23,377 nt of DNA from Actinobacteria bacterium UBA2272 (GTDB taxonomy: Bacteria; Actinomycetota; Coriobacteriia; Anaerosomatales; Anaerosomataceae): positions 1,147,759 through 1,171,135 of the forward strand of contig DDXA01000004.1 in NCBI GenBank assembly GCA_002347725.1, written 5' to 3'. Below the pieces are notes generated by a model. That model was given only the letters and a program-made list of their open reading frames with translations, searched no databases and was not told the DNA's origin. Each line of letters starts with the position of its first letter. Position 1 is the first letter of the stretch. Shown in pieces: positions 22,889-23,377 of this stretch. The position numbers and the translations under genes were made by a program.

Positions 22889-23203
22889 TCACCCAGTCGC
22901 CTCGATATCGTCCAACATCTGCTCGCTGCTTGGGTGGTCCATGATCCCCGCACCGGGAACGCGGTAGCGTCGTCAACCCATCGAACCGACAGGCGTTCCT
23001 GGGTCCGGTTCTACCTCACGACCATCGACCAGTACGGTGGGCGACCCGCGAAGGCCGCGTGCGAGCGCTTGCTCCGCGTCTTCGACGACGATCTCCTCGA
23101 CGGTGATGTCTGCGACGTATGTTGTGATCTGTCGTGCAACCTCCAATGCGCTGTGGCCGCCGGCGCATCCTGGCACATGCAGTACGGTGATGGTGTGAGT
23201 CAT
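22889..23203 (-). CDS. Cassette 8: thioredoxin-fold protein with in-frame UGA (candidate selenoprotein), antisense to the array
   Basis: ATG 23203 has SD AGAGGAG 9 nt upstream. The frame gives 76 residues to a TGA at 22975-22973, then 27 more to TGA at 22889, a 104-residue product if UGA is read. The first part has thioredoxin-fold features (VLHVPGCAGGHSA with a Cys at the helix start, then GSPTVLVDGREVEP with the cis-Pro). Actinobacterial homologs, as I recall them, continue VGLACRxY...SPTxEQL; here VGSMG-UGA-RRYRV...HPSSEQM follows, so the UGA falls on the conserved Cys. A tRNA-Sec gene is in the window. The alternative is a nonsense mutation or natural end at 22973. Its antisense direction implies its own promoter; only a TTGACT (-35-like, 23262-23267) was seen. 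Confidence 0.65.
22944..22960 (-). promoter_or_regulatory. Candidate SECIS hairpin in the cassette 8 gene
   Basis: On the minus strand, 13-29 nt after the UGA, G-TTCCCG (22960-22954) can pair with CGGGGA-T (22950-22944) around a GTG loop, or around GGTGC if the top pair opens. Counting U of UGA as 1, it has U17, G23 and U24, the bases reported as critical for SelB binding in E. coli fdhF. The stem register differs by about one base from fdhF. Confidence 0.5.
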
Positions 23204-23283
23204 TGCGACGTTCTCCTCTACCGGATGTCATGGCCGTTCCGATGCTGGGCGGCTGGGGATGAGTCAAGGATACCGCGAGGGGT

Positions 23284-23377
23284 GTCTAACCCGGGCGTCA
23301 ACCCGACAACGCCGTGTGGGGTAGACTCAGGTCCGGAGCGGGCGCAGGCGTTGCGGGTTACGCCCAAGAACGTTAGA
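23284..23377 (+). repeat. attC: attC site 8 (last base of the core lies beyond the window)
   Basis: R'' GTCTAAC (23284-23290), and R' begins at 23372 as GTTAGA. The stem is nearly identical to attC 7. TAGACT lies at 23322. The array evidently continues to the right. Confidence 0.94.

Larger units (their letters stand above)
14263..23377 (+). mobile_element. Integron: intI, attI and eight-cassette array (continues past the right edge)
   Basis: An IntI recombinase gene is followed by an attI core and eight attC sites at 15650, 18431, 19280, 20007, 20972, 21813, 22757 and 23284. Cassettes span 15419-15745, 15746-18525, 18526-19373, 19374-20085, 20086-21062, 21063-21908, 21909-22845 and 22846-23372. 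Each cassette's first six bases are complementary to its own R'' box (for example TTAGGT/ACCTAA, TTAGAC/GTCTAA), as expected from circular insertion at G/TT. The attC sites are alike in length (85-102 bp) and sequence, the mark of a resident chromosomal array rather than a recently assembled mobile integron. intI and the cassettes point the same way. Confidence 0.96.

Noticed and set aside
22973..22975. Frameshift or simple pseudogene as the reason for the UGA in the cassette 8 gene
   Set aside because: The frame after the UGA is the same frame and keeps family-like residues, so no frameshift is needed. A nonsense mutation cannot be excluded but explains neither the hairpin nor the UGA at a conserved Cys.

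Overview
The window is GC-rich, with strong G/C bias at third codon positions. The gene set suggests a respiratory anaerobe of the Actinomycetota, perhaps a Coriobacteriia-like lineage: a very heme-rich cytochrome, a flavodiiron protein, a sortase with its substrate, and a selenocysteine tRNA. The lineage is inferred from gene content and composition, not shown.

Left half (1-14232), chromosomal backbone. A minus-strand multiheme cytochrome c runs off the left edge with 17 CXXCH motifs visible. Opposite it lies a PAS-GAF-GAF-SpoIIE phosphatase gene. Then come the selenocysteine tRNA gene (selC, 3692-3788) with a strong hairpin behind it, a sortase substrate (DUF3494 ice-binding-like domain, LPDTA signal) overlapping its sortase, and a small Cys-containing protein. 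A DNA photolyase is divergent from a DUF523-DUF1722 protein, followed by a nitroreductase and a FetA/FetB-type ABC exporter with overlapping genes. A trans-polyprenyl diphosphate synthase, a rhomboid protease with a TPR-like tail and a flavodiiron protein complete this half.

Right half (14263-23377), an integron. An IntI-type tyrosine recombinase with the integron-specific insertion lies on the plus strand. It is followed by a candidate cassette promoter, an attI core (GTTAGAT, 15418-15424) and eight attC sites. These delimit eight consecutive cassettes, and the array continues to the right edge. In each cassette the 5' TTRRRY-type end is the exact complement of its own R'' box, and all attC sites share the folded L/R architecture and an extra C on the left L arm. 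Unlike class 1 integrons, intI points the same way as the cassettes and attI lies at its 3' end. Cassettes carry: (1) a possible small antisense CXXC protein; (2) a Ser/Thr-kinase-like protein overlapping a TPR-like protein; (3) an unknown protein; (4) a PIN/NYN-like protein; (5) an unknown helical-repeat protein; (6) a single-TM protein followed by a 45-residue Pro/Lys/Gln-rich protein; (7) a HhH-glycosylase-like protein; (8) an antisense thioredoxin-fold protein.

The most striking point joins the two halves. The antisense gene of cassette 8 has an in-frame UGA exactly where its family has a conserved Cys. The reading frame continues beyond it with the family's C-terminal motif. A hairpin follows, with U and GU at the same distances from the UGA as the bases recognised by SelB in E. 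coli fdhF. Since selC is in the same window, this is a good candidate for a selenoprotein carried on an integron cassette.
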